From NCBI RefSeq assembly GCF_040581485.1, contig NC_090132.1, positions 19,932,911-19,996,910 on the forward strand: 64,000 nt of DNA. Direction: 5' to 3'. The notes under the pieces are model-generated. The model ran no database searches, was not told where the DNA came from, and saw only the letters and a list, made by a program, of their open reading frames with translations. A program made the position numbers and the translations under genes. Of this stretch, positions 41,108 through 52,472 are shown piece after piece. The stretch comes from Linepithema humile. Lineage: Eukaryota; Arthropoda; Insecta; Hymenoptera; Formicidae. Every line of letters starts with the position of its first letter. The stretch's first letter is position 1.

Positions 41108-41117
<10 letters not shown>

Positions 41118-41361
41118 AAGTATAACACAAATCTTGAGCTGTTCATCATGAAGTCCATCTTCATCCATGTATCAAACGTTTTCATCGTGTGCAAGAGAAT
41201 ACGGTAGAATTATACGAAACATCACTCTAATTTAATCTTCTCACGATATAATAATAGTCGAACCATATCCGTCGCTCTTTTTGATGTTTCTGTGAGACCA
41301 CAGATATGCAAAATGCATTGACATTCTGGCGTTGACAATAATTGCTTAATACCTGTTTCAG

Positions 41362-41484
41362 ATACTCCGTCGTTTGCGATAACGCGTTTACCTGGTTTTG
41401 GAATTCCGATCGTCGAGGGGATGTCCGTCAGCCTGAAATGCGAGGTCGACAGCAATCCAGCCAGTGCTCCAATTTGGCAGCGCG
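41362..41484 (+). CDS. Exon B: N-terminal half of the second Ig domain
   Basis: This 123-base internal exon, phase 1-1, lies between the acceptor CCTGTTTCAG and the donor GTAAGT. Joined to exon A it reads VQ-YTPSFAITRLPGFGIPIVEG and then MSVSLKCEVDSNPASAPIWQR. This is the first half of an I-set type Ig domain: an EGMSVSLKC strand with the first cysteine and the core tryptophan 12 residues later. The remaining strands and second cysteine are in exon C. The junction codon with exon C is GAC (Asp). The - strand frame over the same bases is a shadow. A PIVEG-C-DSNP-W pattern is usual in cell-adhesion receptors. Confidence 0.93.
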
Positions 41485-42300
41485 GTAAGTGGTGGACCAA
41501 AAAAAAAAAAGAATTTTGTGTTTCTCGCCAGGTCTGGATCTGTATACAAATTAATGAAACATCAAGTTACTAATTTCGAAAAAAAAACACATATTGCTCC
41601 AAAATGTAAAATTTGTTAAAGTTATTAATTTTTGAAAAATATACACATATTATGTACAACCTTTATTGTACTTATTTTTAGTGTATTTTTTTTAACATTT
41701 GCTTTTCTAGCTGTTTTTTGAACCTTTGTTATATTAAGGTCCTGAAAAACAGTCTATTTTTCAAACAACACTGCCATTAATAAGATTCGTTTTTCACGTT
41801 GCATTATTCACAAAAATATTGATTGCACATTTGAGCAAAAAAACTATAGATATCACTTGAAATGAATTGAAATAAAAGTCATCAATTCCCAATTCACAAA
41901 TTCTTCGTGTGCTTTAGTAGAAGAATATTTCGAGCGATGAAGCAGTTAATAATTTCGTAAAAATAAATATTAAATTAACGCCATTATGTTGATATTCTAA
42001 TTTTTGACACCAATGTTACTCGGTTCCTCGCACGAAATTTCCGTCAGCTCAAAGCTGATAATCACATTACATTTTGTATCATGTTCTATTTTATCTTTCA
42101 TTTTAATGTCCGCCATTTGAATGGCGTGGCGATTAACTTTTCTCGGCAGTAATGTTATCCGTATTTTTTACGGCCTGTAATTTTGGGCGATTTAAATACG
42201 GTTCGGTAATGAGATTTTTAATGAGTTACTGTCGCTGCAAATAGCCTCTACACTCCAAGTATTTTTAAAGCAAATTTCAACCTACTAATTTACATCGCAC

Positions 42301-42568
42301 GTAAACACGCGTTTTACCAAAGCAAACTATCGACTAATGTGAAATAGATTTTTACTTCAAAAATGTGAAAGCAACAATATTTTTTATGAGATTAAAGATT
42401 CAATAACGGTTACAAATTAACTTTTACATAAAATGTAAACATGCGTTTTACGAAAGCAAACTATCGACTAATGTGAAATATATTTCTACTTAAAAAAGTG
42501 AAAGCAACAATATTTTTTATAAGCGATTATAGATTTAACGACGGCTACAAATTACTTTTAGATAAAAA
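42301..42568. repeat. Tandem duplication, two copies of about 134 bp
   Basis: The unit starting at 42301 (GTAAACACGCGTTTTACC) is repeated from 42435 (GTAAACATGCGTTTTACG). Both copies run through shared strings such as AGCAAACTATCGACTAATGT and GTGAAAGCAACAATATTTTT and end at similar TACAAATTA...AAAAT sequence. Copies differ at scattered positions and small indels, so the duplication is not brand new. Both contain no coding sequence. It may be a minisatellite seed or a duplicated regulatory module. Confidence 0.9.
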
Positions 42569-44149
42569 TAAATTTTATTTCTTTATTTAATCTTTTTAAG
42601 CAAATTTTATTTTAATATAACTTAAAATTGAAGATGCAATTGCGATTTGATTGCAAATCCAACATTGTTAAAAAGTAATAAAGTATTATGAAGTTAAAAG
42701 CTTATGTTTTACCTTTAATTTTTGAAAGCAGCGCGAATTTTGACGACACGACATTTATTGACAGAAAGAGATTCGTTAGTCGGTATTTCTCCATCTCGCT
42801 AATTCGTACAATTTGCAAAATTTCATTCTAACTTAATAGAATAATTGCAGTTATGCAGACTATGTTCGCAAATGTTGACGTCTGTTGACTCAAATTTCAA
42901 TGGGCAACGTTTTCCGTGATTATCAAACAACACAAGTTGCTTGATGATCTCCACCATCTCTTCACTTGTGAATGTTCAATATCATACACACAGTTCCCAG
43001 AAAAAATCATGCACAGCGTTCTTATTACAATTTTTTTGCTAATTTAAAATCGACAGTTTTGCAGCAAAAATTTGATTGCCTTCTACCCCCTTTTTTAATT
43101 TTATAATATAAAATTCACTGGCAACATAAAATATTTTAGTAATTTAATTCTTAATTAAATTGTATTCAGTCCGCATGCTTTTATTTCTTTTTATAAAGAG
43201 GACTTGAAATTAATTGAAGAATAACTTCCATCACCGAAACGCTTAGTTTAATCTTTTACAGTTTTACTTTCGTAAACGACTGAATATATTTTACTATCGC
43301 GGCAATTGATACAATTATTATTTACTTCCAACACTATTTTATTACAATATTTATCATTTTGGAAGGGTAGATTTTTGATATACATGTCCTATGTATACAT
43401 TTGCAAACGGTAATGTAACAAATAGCGAGCTACGGAGCACACGTGCATTATTTCGTGCGACTCCCCTGATCTCTGCAGCTAGGAAACGCGTCACGTTGTA
43501 GACACGTTAGCGCGGGCACGTGTAACGGCAACGTGAGCATAATTTAATCACTGTAAACAGGCACTTGGAGACAGGGTTGAGAATCTGCTGCACATGACCC
43601 GTCCCGGCGTAATAACGGCTTCGTAATAACTCTAAAGGAGATATAACTTATCTGCAAACGCGTGCATCGATGCATTGATGAGCATAACACGCTTGTAATG
43701 AAATTATCACAATATCTCGTCGCGCCGGCACAAAAAATTGTTGTTCAAATTGTTGTAAAAACGCGGCTTATAAAACGTGACAATGCGCTGTTACGGAAAA
43801 TTCATAATGGAATTGTGAAAATGATTTATTTGACGAAATTGGTATCGTCACGGAGGAATTTGCTCCTCTCTCATATAAAATGAATAAATTCGTATAAATC
43901 AACAATGCAATTGCGGTATTGAAACTGAAGGATTAATCGCATAAATAATAGAGAAGAGCCGGCAATAATACGCAAATTACTAGTTATTTAGTTAATATAA
44001 TGCAATAATCATTACACGCCGCACAAATAATTGTCCAGCGTAATAATATCATATCGAATTTCCTGTTGGATCTTGCAAAATAATAATTCGTGCTTACGAA
44101 GCCGCAAACTTCCCGTTGTTTTCACGCAGAATCCGTTATGTGTTACAAT

Positions 44150-44830
44150 GTCACGAGCTCGCGTCATCTCTCGCGCGATTGTACAATAATTTTCGCGCAA
44201 TTAAGCCAATGACAACGATATGCTTAGGCGAGTCAAGCGCACGCCGCGCCGTCTCGCTCGCGACACAATGACGTCGTCTTCACAGCGCGCCGGGGCGGAT
44301 TCGAAATTCGGCATTCACGCGATTTTCGTCAACCTTGTCGTTCCGACGTCTCTCCCTCCGGAATTTCGGGGATCTTGGTCGAGGATCAGGCGGATGGGGT
44401 AAGGTGGTACATCCCGTAATCACATTATTACGTGCCGCAATGGGTGCGACAAGTCTACCACACAGACGCAAGCGGGAATCGGGACAATGGACAACCCACA
44501 CCGCCGCCGGTCCCTTTCAACCCGGCAATTCTCGCCGGCGCGCTTTCATTCGGCTCCGATAGACAGGTGTACGCGCTCGATATTATCCTCGTCTCGATGC
44601 ACTACTACGGCACGGTTCGACCGCGCCTATTTCCGCATTGTAAATTTCGCATCGACACCAAAGAGGATTCGAGCGCGCGCGCGTGCGACGTATGGTTACG
44701 GCGAGCGATGTTGAGAAAGCTGTTACACAGCGAGCGTTATCAGAGCAGCGCGTTGCTCCATCTAATCTGCCCTATTGGCCGACACCCGTTGGAGAGAAAG
44801 AGATAAGGCAATGGCAATGATTATGTATAT
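44150..44830. other. GC-rich intron patch
   Basis: About 0.7 kb of GC-rich sequence includes a CG/GC alternation at about 44673-44685. Frames overlap on both strands with no domain recognised. Function is unknown. Confidence 0.3.
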
Positions 44831-45796
44831 CAGCTGCAACGTGACTGCGTATTCCCGGTGTTTCACGGAATGAGAACAAGAAAATTATGCAGCTGCTGAT
44901 TAACAACTGCAATAATGATTTACAGTTTTACTCTGTGATATTAAATTGGAATATATGTATTTCAAGAAATTATATTGTATATATAAATTATGTCAACATT
45001 GCGAGGAATCTTATTGTTCGAAAAAATTGTTATTGAAACTAGAATTGAGACGAAAATGTTCATAATAATTTATACGGATTTTTCCAGTAAAATTGTTTAA
45101 AGAAATGCGATACTTTTAATAAATTTAGTAGTAAAAAATTTTTAATTATTCCTTGGAACAACTGCAACAATTTTTCTCAATTTTTATAATTATTTATTTA
45201 ATCATTAATGGTTCAATGATGGTAATAACAGTTGATTCAAATATAATATATACATATATATATATATATGAATAAGAATATATTAGTGCACTAAATTGCT
45301 ACATATCGTTTCGTTTAAAATGTAAAGTAACTCTGAAATGATCTCGATTTGCAGTACAGTGTATCGAAAGAGAATCGCATTATAGTTAAATTGCATTAAA
45401 ATCTGCAAAAAAGACGAACGAGAGAGAAGTATTCAGACGCATAGATTCATTACCATTTGGCTGTTCTTTGTCGTGGGAGAACTCGCTCACGCCGCGGCCG
45501 TTTCTATACAGCAGCCTGATAAATATTTAAAACTGTCTATAATTCCTTCCTGAGCAGTTCCTGCCTGAACGTTTCACGGCTTTTAATCTCGCCGTTATTT
45601 CATGTTTCAAGCTTAATCTGCTTTATCTTCCCAGTCGACGTATTCTTCGAAATAAGCGATATAAATCTGTTTTCTGTGTAAGTTACCTTTGTTACGATTA
45701 AGAAGAAATAAAATATTTGTAGAGCCGAAAAGAATTAACAAAGTTTCATTGAATGGGCTCACTTTAAGATGTAAACAATTGTATTTCTTAATGCAC

Positions 45797-45816
45797 ATGT
45801 GAAGTGCACTTCACAT
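45797..45816. repeat. 20-bp perfect palindrome
   Basis: ATGTGAAGTGCACTTCACAT equals its own reverse complement with no spacer. It contains inverted AAGTG / CACTT half-sites, the core bound by NK-2 class homeodomain proteins (established knowledge), so a dimeric binding site is conceivable. The binding is inference. Confidence 0.75.
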
Positions 45817-48800
45817 TTAACACTCATTGTAAAAAAATCAACCGTTTAAAAAAATTTAGTTATAACGAGATTATAAAAAAATGCCATTTTTGTAAAAAGC
45901 ATTTGCAAAAATGGAAATTTTAAAACGTACATTTCAAGCGTACACATTTTATACGCATTTTATAAAGACGACCGAGTAACGATGCACGCTTCGTTGAAAA
46001 CGTTTTGCTATACACGGCAAAAATATGGGAACGCATGAAATTCAGGACTATAAATTTTGCAATGCGCCGTTGTAGTCATGGTATTAAATTTCGGTCGCGT
46101 TATACCCGCGCGTTAGAGATACGGTTCTCGATACACATATGTACTAACAAAAATCTGTTTATCCATTAAATTCCGCATATTCTGCGTTTCGTTATCGTCG
46201 GTCATTAGCATAATGAAATCGCATAAAGCGTCGCACATTACGAGACGTTATTACGAGGCGAGCCGGTTCGCCTCTAGCCAATCGCTATATTTTTATTAAG
46301 CTAAATTGAATCCGCCCTGCGTTACCGAGTCATATATTTCTATCCGGCCGTAGCGATTTCTAAACCCTCTTTCGGAATTAAGGATCCCTCTTGCACGATT
46401 GCGATTCTGGAACTGGATTTACGGCGTATACACGGCGTCATTCGCGGATCGGTAACGACGTTGCTTTTTAGCTGGTGCGGCGAATAAAAGCTCACCGCAG
46501 CATAATTTCCTTTATTCATCGTCAATCAGCGCGGCTTGAGCCGGGTAGGATGGAGGGTACACGGGCCCGGGCGAAACGAAGAGAACGAGAGGGATTTCCG
46601 CGTGGAGCTCGCCGAGGAGAGACCACTTTCTTGATTAGACCGTAGCGTTTAAGCGGGTGAACCCATTACATTCGTTAAACGTGCTCGCTGCGCCGGTGAA
46701 CTTTTCGCCTAGGCGCGTCTCGCCGCGCCACGCCGCCGCGTCGGTGCATTACACTTCGCGAATCAGCCACGCTTTTGCCATGCTCACTTTCGCGAGTGAA
46801 AATCGGAATCGCGATTTCTTCCTGCAAAACGAATCACGGTATGTTCGATAAATATTTAAAGACGCACCGCTCTGCATTCCGGTAATGCGAGCCACGTTGC
46901 ACTTCGACTACAATGGAAAATGGATGATTTCTTGAAACGTGTTAAAGGATGTATTTTTCCCGCGCATTTTTCAATGGAAAATGAGAAGATGATTTTAAAT
47001 CGATTTTGTTTTTAATTAGTAATTTCGCATTAAGTAGCTCTTATATAAATATAATATTAATCTAGAACATACAATGGTAGTCATTCAGCATTAATTTATA
47101 TTATAGCGTAAAATATATTTCTATCACGATGCTTACTTTTGGCCGATATTGCGTAGAAAAAAATTATGGATAATATTAATTTTTTCCCATTATTGCACAG
47201 AGTATAATTAATGCGGAAGATCAATTGTTGAGAATTTATTTTACTAATAATTTTAATAAGATTAGCGCTGTGCGCACGTCGAAAATGCTCCTTCGAAAAA
47301 GTATCTCGAGTTTAACGTGGCCGATTAAATCGGTTTTTCGCTAACTTTTTTAATCCGCCCTTCCACATCCGCATTCAGCTCGTTAAGAAACACCTTTTTA
47401 ATCCTTTTTATTTAGTCTGATCCGCATCAATCCACGTATTTACGCAAGATTGCCTTTTCGATCAACTTTATACGATGGTAGTTGAAATTACAATTTCTTT
47501 TTAATTAATCAGGAAAGCACTCAAATGAGAAACTAGCTCGCGACACAGCCTGCCGCCGCTACGATGAAGTATCGGGCTCGCTGGCGTAAATCACAATCGC
47601 GAATAACAATTTCGAGTTTCGATAGTCTTGCGCGGCGCACCATTCACATCTCGAGTGAATCACGATCGTCTTTCCGTCTCTGTGTCTTGAGTTATTTATT
47701 GTCCGTTAAAACTTGGTGCAAAACTATACTTCCCTTGACGCGCTGAAGTCGTACGAGAGAAATGTCTTGAAAATAAACTGCATTTCTACACTATTTGATA
47801 CATTCGAGGAGTCGAAAGACGTATAAAAATGATTACTGGAATATTGGAAGGACATAAAGATTTATAGTTGAATGTTATTGCACTCTCCGTTCATCTTTAA
47901 ATCGCGTAATCATGAATTATGGATTGCATTATTGAATTCTTGCATGTCTTTCTGTCTTATTTTATTTATTATATAACTGTTAAAAATTTTATTATTTATA
48001 ATATAATTTTGCATTATATTTAAGGAATAAATCAAAGTACGAAACATTGCACACCTTTTTGTCGCAAATATCACGTTTGAATTACAGAATGCATTAAATA
48101 ACACATAAATGTAGAAATTTTTCTGGTCGAATTATTATATTCTCTACATTGATAAGGAGAAGGCTGGAGATTTGGAAATCTAAAAATTCGAAAAATTGGA
48201 CTGATTGTGTAGTTTCGTTTATCTCGTTATTGAGTTGCACAAAATGCTGAGAACAGCTGCAGCCGTCACTTTCCGCTGCGATCAGCCGCGGTACGAGTGA
48301 TAAGAACTATGATGGACGACCTGTTATTACCAAACGTCAGAAGGCACTGCGATTTCAACAAGAATTATTGCCAAATACTGCTCTAAAGTAACGATTTGGC
48401 TGTACGACTGACATACTGCGATTTTTTTGTCCAACATGGATTCTCTCTTATTTCTTACATTTTACATCATGCTAGAAGAATGAGCTATTTACAGCAAGGA
48501 TTAAGTTCGTTCGCATTCCGAGTTTCTTATATAACTTTATACGTGAGAAATAGGTAAATTTGTTAATCTTTGATGTAAGTTGGCTGAAGCGAAGCAAGTT
48601 TCGCGATGCTGTAACTTTCTTTCGTATTTCTTTCAGTTATGTAAATCATATTTTGTAATGGGCAAGATAAAATTAAAACTTTCAGACTCGAATATTACGC
48701 TCACGTAGCTGTTTACATAATAACAATCCCCGCAGTGGAATCATTTTTTAGAACGGCGATTACGAAACATTTTGCCGTGTTGTGTTTACGTTATTAATTA

Positions 48801-49803
48801 TTTGTTGAATTTAATTGTGGGTCTCTTCGAGAATAATCCTGGCCGCATCTCGTTGTTAAATTAATTAAATTTTGATACACTCATTATAATCGCTTGTACG
48901 ACAACAATAATATTCCGGCGGAGATTACCACTCATGCAAATTTCGTTTGATGCATAATCCTCCAATTCCGTTGCAAAAAGACAGCGGCTTCCTCGTATCA
49001 ATATTCCCTCCATGAGTGGTGGAATCGCAACCTTTTATGCGAGGATGTACCGCGGATCGGTGAAATAATTTTTTGCGCACGGGCTACGAAATAACTAGAT
49101 TTATTAAAGTCGTCCCCGTCTTCGTATTACGCCCGGGCAGACTGTATAATTAATCGGCAGCCACGGGACGTGACAGAAAAATCGACGTTCCGTCGTCGTG
49201 ACGGATGACGCCGTGCGGCTGCGATGGGAAAGCGGCTATATGTGAGTTATCCTATTAAATATTCAATTATTTTTGCCTTCCACTCCTGACGTCTGGAATT
49301 TGCTCGACGCGACGGCGTGCGCTGCACCGAGGCGCGACGCGCCGCGCCCCGGCGTGAGGCCGAGCTTAATCCCTATTCATAGACTCAATCGAGTGATTTC
49401 GAATAAATCCTTCCAGCGTTCCGCGAGATCCGCTGCAATTAAAATACTTTAATATCCTTTAGAGCACGTATCCGCTCCGGGCTATGCCTTCACTGCCCGC
49501 CAACCTTTTCCCCCAAACTCGCCGCTGCCGTTCATTCCCAATTTCTTTTCGGTACGCTCGCTCTTATTAAACGTCCCAATCCGCATGCCTGGAGAAAGCA
49601 CGTTCGCTTCTCCCTCAAAGCGTTTCCTTTATGGGGAAAGCAAATTCGGACTCCCCCGATTCGCCGTATTGCAACGAATAGTCGCACGCGAATTTACAAT
49701 ATAGTTTCACAAAGCCGCGGGTTGCTTTGAGATTAACGAATGTTTAAGCGCTTAAGCCGGAACGAAGCGCGCCAACCTGCATTCTTGAACGCGCAACTCG
49801 CGA

Positions 49804-50260
49804 TTATCTGACAATCAATGTATATGCGCTGGACATCTCGCAGCACGGCGTAACTTTCAAACAAAGAGCAAAGTAGAAACGGGAAAATAATTTATCACGA
49901 TATCGTGTCGGACGATCTATCACGCCGATACGTTGCACGCAGAAACATTTTGCTAGAAGAAACGGGAGCGTCAGCTGTGTAAAATCGTTTGAGGGGAAGT
50001 CGATCTCTATACGATCATGTTCATTCGGGAGTGGTATACAACGCAAGGATATCAGGATTCGCATGATATATACAGAATATTTTTGAGGATGCTGTTCCGT
50101 GCTCGTAATTTCACCAACTGTCGGAAGCTTTTGTTTGAGTAAACAATTTCGGATTTTTCCAAATAAACGAAAAGAATTATTAAGAGATTCAAGATTATTT
50201 ATAAAATAAACCCATAAAAACACGACAGGAAGCAAACCAAAAATGCAGATGTCAGAGCAT
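49804..50260 (-). CDS. Hypothetical antisense terminal exon behind a strong splice acceptor (low confidence)
   Basis: On the - strand a good pyrimidine-rich acceptor (TTTTTCTCTGCCTCTTTTCCAG) ends at 50261. Exon sequence from 50260 is open in phase 1 for 151 complete codons to a TGA or TAA-type stop at 49804. The predicted product begins CSDICIFGLLPVVFLWVYF, a hydrophobic stretch that could be a membrane helix. A mixed region follows, with IPLPNEHDRIEIDFPSND and a cysteine-containing tail. I recognise no domain and found no upstream partner exon. GC content is moderate, so a frame of this length could still be chance; the acceptor fit is what makes it worth listing. Confidence 0.18.
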
Positions 50261-50925
50261 CTGGAAAAGAGGCAGAGAAAAATACATATATATTATATAC
50301 GTATAATGTGAATATCGATATCAGGAAAGTTCGCAAACTTATTTCTTTTACAAGTGATTGCTTTTAAAGTTCGATGTTATGATGCAAAATATATATCTTT
50401 TCTGTAAAACTACCACACGCTGAGGAAAAAAAAGAAGAGATATTTTGCAAACTTGTCAGATCTCGTATGTTAATGACGAATCAATACAGCCAAAAAAAAA
50501 AAGTTGCGTCATCATTTCTGCACAATACAATAGTTTTCTTTTGTTCACAACTTGAAGATACAAAATTCTTTACTCTACACACACCACGACCGTCTCAATC
50601 CACTTTGAATCGGTTTTGTTTGCTTGCCAGCCAAATTGCTCGAATCCCAGCCGAGCTTACCAGAAATGTCGTGCTTTTTGGACCAAGTCACGGCCCAGCT
50701 TTATTTCATGCGAAACGGCAAGGCGCGTCTCGCCGAGAGTTCGTCGGAAGCTGTATAGATACCGTTAACACAATCGTGTATGCTTTGGCACCGTTAGAGG
50801 CGAGCAGCCTCCTTAAGCAGCAGAATTGCCCACCGCCATCCCGCCCCGCGATTATGACCGGCCCATATAAAAGTTTCACCACGAAACTCCGTCTGGTGGT
50901 GATACGTGTGCAATCCTTTCTCCCC

Positions 50926-50930
<5 letters not shown>

Positions 50931-50972
<42 letters not shown>
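50931..50972. repeat. TC microsatellite, 21 units
   Basis: An uninterrupted TC run of 42 bases is flanked by pyrimidine-rich sequence. It produces a spurious Leu-Ser repeat in a + strand frame (50467-51126), which I do not consider a gene. Confidence 0.9.
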
Positions 50973-50975
<3 letters not shown>

Positions 50976-51591
50976 TTCTCTATCTTCTCCTCTTTTCGTT
51001 CCTCTTTTCGTTCTCTTCTTCGATGCTTTTACCGATACTTTCCCGCATCACCCCTTGTGTAATCCTCCACCTTTCATGAGCGTGTCTTCCGGCTACGCTT
51101 CTCCTTTGTTCCCCGAACCACGGTAGTTTCACATTCGCGAGAGCGATATACTTTCAACAAGCGAATCCGACAGCTGCGTCGAATCCTCGCAGGCTTGGCT
51201 GTAACGAGGACGAGAGAAAGAGGAAGAGAGGGAAAGGGGAACGAGCGGTGAGGACGCAGTGAGGAAAGAAATGGGTTACGGCTGGATGAAAGTTTGGTGG
51301 TAAGCGGCAAAAGGAAGGCCAGCGTAATTTCCAGTGATACCGGCACTCTCCGAGCCACTTCCGCACTTATGAATAAGTTGAACGAGTGTCCTTTCGGATA
51401 CTCCTTTTCAGCCGCACTCACTGTTCCGTCCCGCTTCAATCATTCTCTTGTCGCGACTCGACGGCAATGGCGCTTGGTCGACGATAAATTTTTAATTCTA
51501 TCGCAGCGATAAATTTTTAATTCGCTCGCGCTCGAGACTGACGTATTGCGTAATTATCCTAATTATCTTGCGGACAATTTAAACGAGTGAC

Positions 51592-51885
51592 TTGCCGTCT
51601 CTGTTTCTCTCTTTTTGTTTCGAAACCATCGGAAGCAGACAGACAGTCTGCCGATGCAATATTAATTCCACCATTGGAGAGCTTTTAATCGCGGAAATGA
51701 TACATTCTATAATCAGCATAATTACATCTAATGGAGTAAATGATGTCTCAGACATCAATTTACAACAATTCGGTAACAATTTGAGCGAGAGAGAATTGTT
51801 AAAACCGTGTGATGTGATCCAATTTAGAAATAACATCTTACGGTCTGATTATTCTTATGTTTATACTACTGATATCACTTTGTGA
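51592..51885 (+). CDS. Hypothetical short open frame in the 10.8-kb intron (low confidence)
   Basis: This + strand frame is open for 97 codons and ends in TGA. It has no ATG at its beginning; the first internal methionine is in the LLIAEMIHS stretch. A pyrimidine-rich TTTCTCTCTTTTTGTTTCG string just inside its start could precede an acceptor. The predicted residues (GELLIAEMIHS, SDINLQQFGNNLSEREL) look protein-like. It lies in the sense direction of the Ig gene, so it could be a cryptic or alternative exon, but it shows no Ig features. Chance is the likeliest explanation. Confidence 0.13.
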   Translation: MPSLFLSFCFETIGSRQTVCRCNINSTIGELLIAEMIHSIISIITSNGVNDVSDINLQQFGNNLSERELLKPCDVIQFRNNILRSDYSYVYTTDITL

Positions 51886-52325
51886 GATGATAATTATCTA
51901 TCATTATAGAAAAAAAGTGACTTTTTATTTTTATAAAGAATCAGGTGTAAATAAGAATATATATGAACATATGTCACACACACATATGTTGACATTATTA
52001 TACAATTGTGTAAAAAAATATGTTTATATATTCGCAAAGTGGCGAATCTGATGTAAATAAACGCATGGAGATTTTCAGAACAGAAACTTTGGTTTTTAAC
52101 AGGTTTTCTTTTTTCTCGAATAATAATGGTCAATTCTAAGCAGTTAATTGTCAAATTGTGTGAGCGGCATCTCTGTGAAAAATCGTCACACGAGAGGAGC
52201 CGCTCGCAGTCGGCTCGCACGGCTGACGCGAACTGCGCGACGACGTTAACGCAAATCCGCGGACCGTGCGTGCTGTTTCCAGCGCGTTAATTCATATATC
52301 CACCAGCTTTCCGCTTGTGTTTCAG

Positions 52326-52472
52326 ACAATGGTCCGCCCCCCGTGGAGCAGAGCGATGACGGATGGTTAAACTTCACAAAAATCACTCGGGCCGAGAGCG
52401 GCTGGTACAAGTGCTATACGCGGCATATGCTCGGCATTTTCACCAGCATCGGATATTTTCTCAACGTTCGCT
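52326..52472 (+). CDS. Exon C: C-terminal half of the second Ig domain
   Basis: This 147-base internal exon, phase 1-1, lies between the acceptor TTGTGTTTCAG and the donor GTGAGT. It encodes NGPPPVEQSDDGWLNFTKIT, then RAESGWYKCYTRH, and ends in IGYFLNVR. The SGWYKC stretch is the diagnostic F strand of an Ig fold and supplies the second cysteine, 43 residues after the exon B cysteine, which makes a fairly compact I-set domain. NFT is an N-glycosylation sequon. The FLNVR strand closes the domain. If the intron were not removed, translation would stop two codons later (TGT GAG TAA). Confidence 0.95.

Larger units (their letters stand above)
10046..41361 (+). other. 31.3-kb intron between exons A and B
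   Basis: This intron starts with GTGAGT and ends in TACCTGTTTCAG. It alternates AT-rich stretches with GC-rich patches (separate entries) and carries several microsatellites. No exon with an Ig-like or other known domain was recognised. Two - strand reading frames (23773-24133 and 28257-28655) are the only protein-like stretches I would flag. Such large introns are typical of insect neural cell-recognition genes and usually contain enhancers; any enhancer content here is inference. Confidence 0.75.
41485..52325 (+). other. 10.8-kb intron splitting the second Ig domain
   Basis: This intron starts with GTAAGT and ends TTCCGCTTGTGTTTCAG. It contains a 134-bp tandem duplication, GC-richer patches (about 44150-44830, 46000-46900, 49000-49800 and 50570-51540), a CT repeat, a 20-bp palindrome and two protein-like open frames given separately. 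No other Ig-like exon was recognised. An intron at this point in the fold, just after the core tryptophan, is common in I-set Ig genes. Confidence 0.8.

Noticed and set aside
41222..41500. 92-codon - strand frame
   Set aside because: It is the antisense shadow of exon B, which has clear splice borders and Ig residues on the + strand.
50467..51126. 219-codon + strand open frame
   Set aside because: It runs through the TC microsatellite, giving a Leu-Ser repeat. It has no domain, and its openness is explained by repeat and GC-rich composition.
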